DNA of 64,000 nt from NCBI GenBank assembly GCA_029258915.1, contig JAPDJU010000002.1:149330-213329 (forward strand), given 5' to 3'. The notes beneath the pieces are model-generated. The model did no database searches and was not told where the DNA came from. It was given only the letters and a program-made list of their open reading frames with translations. Source of the DNA: Thermoproteota archaeon. GTDB taxonomy: Archaea > Thermoproteota > Thermoprotei_A > EX4484-217-1. Below, piece by piece: positions 63,090 to 64,000 of this stretch. The position numbers were made by a program, and so were the translations under genes. Position 1 is the stretch's first letter. The number at the start of each line of letters is the position of its first letter.

Positions 63090-64000
63090 ATGTTAGCTGC
63101 AAGACTTTACAAACCTTACGATTTAAGACTAGAGGAAGTTAAGGAACCCAAGGTTAAAAAGAATTGGGTTAAGATTAAAGTTAAAGCTGTAGGAGTATGC
63201 GGCACTAATAAGGCATTTTATAAAGGTACTTACAAGCTTTTCAAAACACCTTTAATCCCCGGTCATGAAATTTGCAGAAGAGTTATCGAAGTAGGTGATA
63301 ACGTCCCAGAAAACATCGTGGGTAAGAGAGTAGTTACTGAAATAAATATTACATGCGGTAAATGCTAGTTCTGCACCCGCAGCCTATACACTCACTGACC
63401 ATATAGGGAGACCATAGGCATAACAGTTGACGGTGGTATGGCAGAATATTTTTTAACATCATGCCGTAACATACACGAGGTCAAAACGGAGCCAGAAATA
63501 GCTGTTTTTACAGAGCCATTAGCAGCAGTTATAGAAATGGTTAAACTCGAACCTCCAGTGCCCAGGTCTAATATTGCCGTATTAGGTTCAGGAAATATAG
63601 AACTACTAAGCCTTCAAGTTTTTAAACAGTATTCACCACTGAACATAGTGGTTGTTGTACGTAAGGATTCTCCTAAGGCTAAGTTTGCTAGGAAGCTTGG
63701 AGCAGACTATGTCGTAACATTTGATGAGGCTATGGAGCTTAGAAAGAAAATTACCCCTGAAGGTGGAGGATACGATTACGTCGTTGAAGCTACTGGCAGT
63801 CCTGAAGGATTATCTTTAGCACTTGAACTTGTAAGGCCTAGAGGAATTATTGCTGCTAAAAGCACTCATGGGGCACCAGTATCATTCGACTATACTAAAA
63901 TGGTTGTAAAGGAAGTTAAAATAGTAAGTTCAAGATGCGGCCCTTTCCCGCCAGCAATTAGGCTTTTAGAAAAGGGCATGGTTAAAGTTAAAGAACTTAT
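63090..64000 (+). pseudogene. Zinc-dependent MDR alcohol dehydrogenase-like gene with two in-frame stops (partial)
   Basis: It starts at an ATG behind GGAGAG and runs past the right edge. The first 92 residues are a GroES-like half: GVCGTNKAFYKG holds the catalytic Cys, IPGHEI the His-Glu pair. In the structural zinc loop the frame reads CGKC, then TAG (63366), FCTRSLYTH, then TGA (63396), PYRETIGITVDGGMAEYF. The TGA falls where the fourth zinc Cys is expected. After this the frame is open to the window end, with a Rossmann half (VLGSGNIELLSL, where the third Gly is Glu) and DYVVEATGSPEG. Two stops and a worn glycine motif favour a young pseudogene; recoding is less likely. Confidence 0.75.

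Noticed and set aside
63366..63398. Selenocysteine or pyrrolysine insertion at the TGA/TAG codons
   Set aside because: Both stops occur together, the Rossmann glycine motif is worn, and no SECIS-like hairpin is evident next to the TGA. Kept only as a point to exclude.
1..64000. CRISPR arrays, rRNA genes, replication origin
   Set aside because: No regularly spaced direct repeats of 24-37 bases, no rRNA-like stretches and no ORB-like repeats beside a cdc6 gene were seen.

Overview
The window is AT-rich DNA from an archaeon, most likely a thermophilic member of the TACK/Thermoproteota side of the tree. The evidence is a mannosyl-3-phosphoglycerate synthase, a TrpB2-type tryptophan synthase beta chain, tetrahydromethanopterin-type pterin genes (MptE, a DHPS-like protein, MptG, MptA), class II HMG-CoA reductase, inositol-1-phosphate synthase, archaeal asparaginyl-tRNA synthetase, and a tRNA-Gln gene that seems to carry two introns. 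TTG and GTG starts behind AGGTG-like ribosome sites are frequent. The lineage below this level cannot be fixed from the window alone.

Layout. 1-7.6 kb: a flavin reductase (cut by the window edge), a TatD nuclease, a two-domain thioredoxin-like protein, trpB2, a ribbon-helix-helix (RHH)/aspartic protease pair with a 19-bp palindromic operator, mpgS, an HD phosphohydrolase, a LysE exporter and a second RHH regulator. 7.7-19.7 kb: tRNA-Gln, then an eight-gene group 4 [NiFe] hydrogenase operon that includes an HdrB-like double-CCG protein and an N-terminally truncated antiporter subunit, followed by maturation genes hypD, hypE, hypC and hypF. HypA, HypB and the endopeptidase are not present. 19.7-33.5 kb: an unrecognised gene pair, an AmrS-like radical SAM enzyme, ino1, a PadR regulator beside an evenly spaced TAAATAT array, argF, a three-gene membrane operon, an M28 peptidase, a GT-C glycosyltransferase, asnS and a V4R protein.

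33.6-40.7 kb: a cell-surface locus on one strand, made of a giant MMPL/RND transporter, a membrane-anchored winged-helix regulator and a secreted repetitive coiled-coil protein. 40.8-52.5 kb: a one-carbon block. MptE, the DHPS-like protein, MptG, MptA, a PTPS and a CofE-like protein would build or modify the pterin/deazaflavin carriers, and GcvH, GcvT, GcvPA and GcvPB use the pterin to move the C1 unit of glycine. The L protein is not here. 52.6-59 kb: a membrane-anchored Lon-like protease, a threonine synthase-like enzyme, a secreted protein that seems to start at ATT, a membrane-tethered winged-helix protein and a second radical SAM enzyme. 59.1-60.5 kb: an IS605-family element whose tnpB has one in-frame stop. 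60.5-64 kb: a candidate small RNA, thyX, class II HMG-CoA reductase and an alcohol dehydrogenase-like gene with two in-frame stops.

The strongest lead for an unusual system is the hydrogenase operon, where an HdrB-type protein sits between the NuoC-like and NuoD-like subunits. Next are the MMPL/coiled-coil/regulator surface locus and the RHH-aspartic protease pair.
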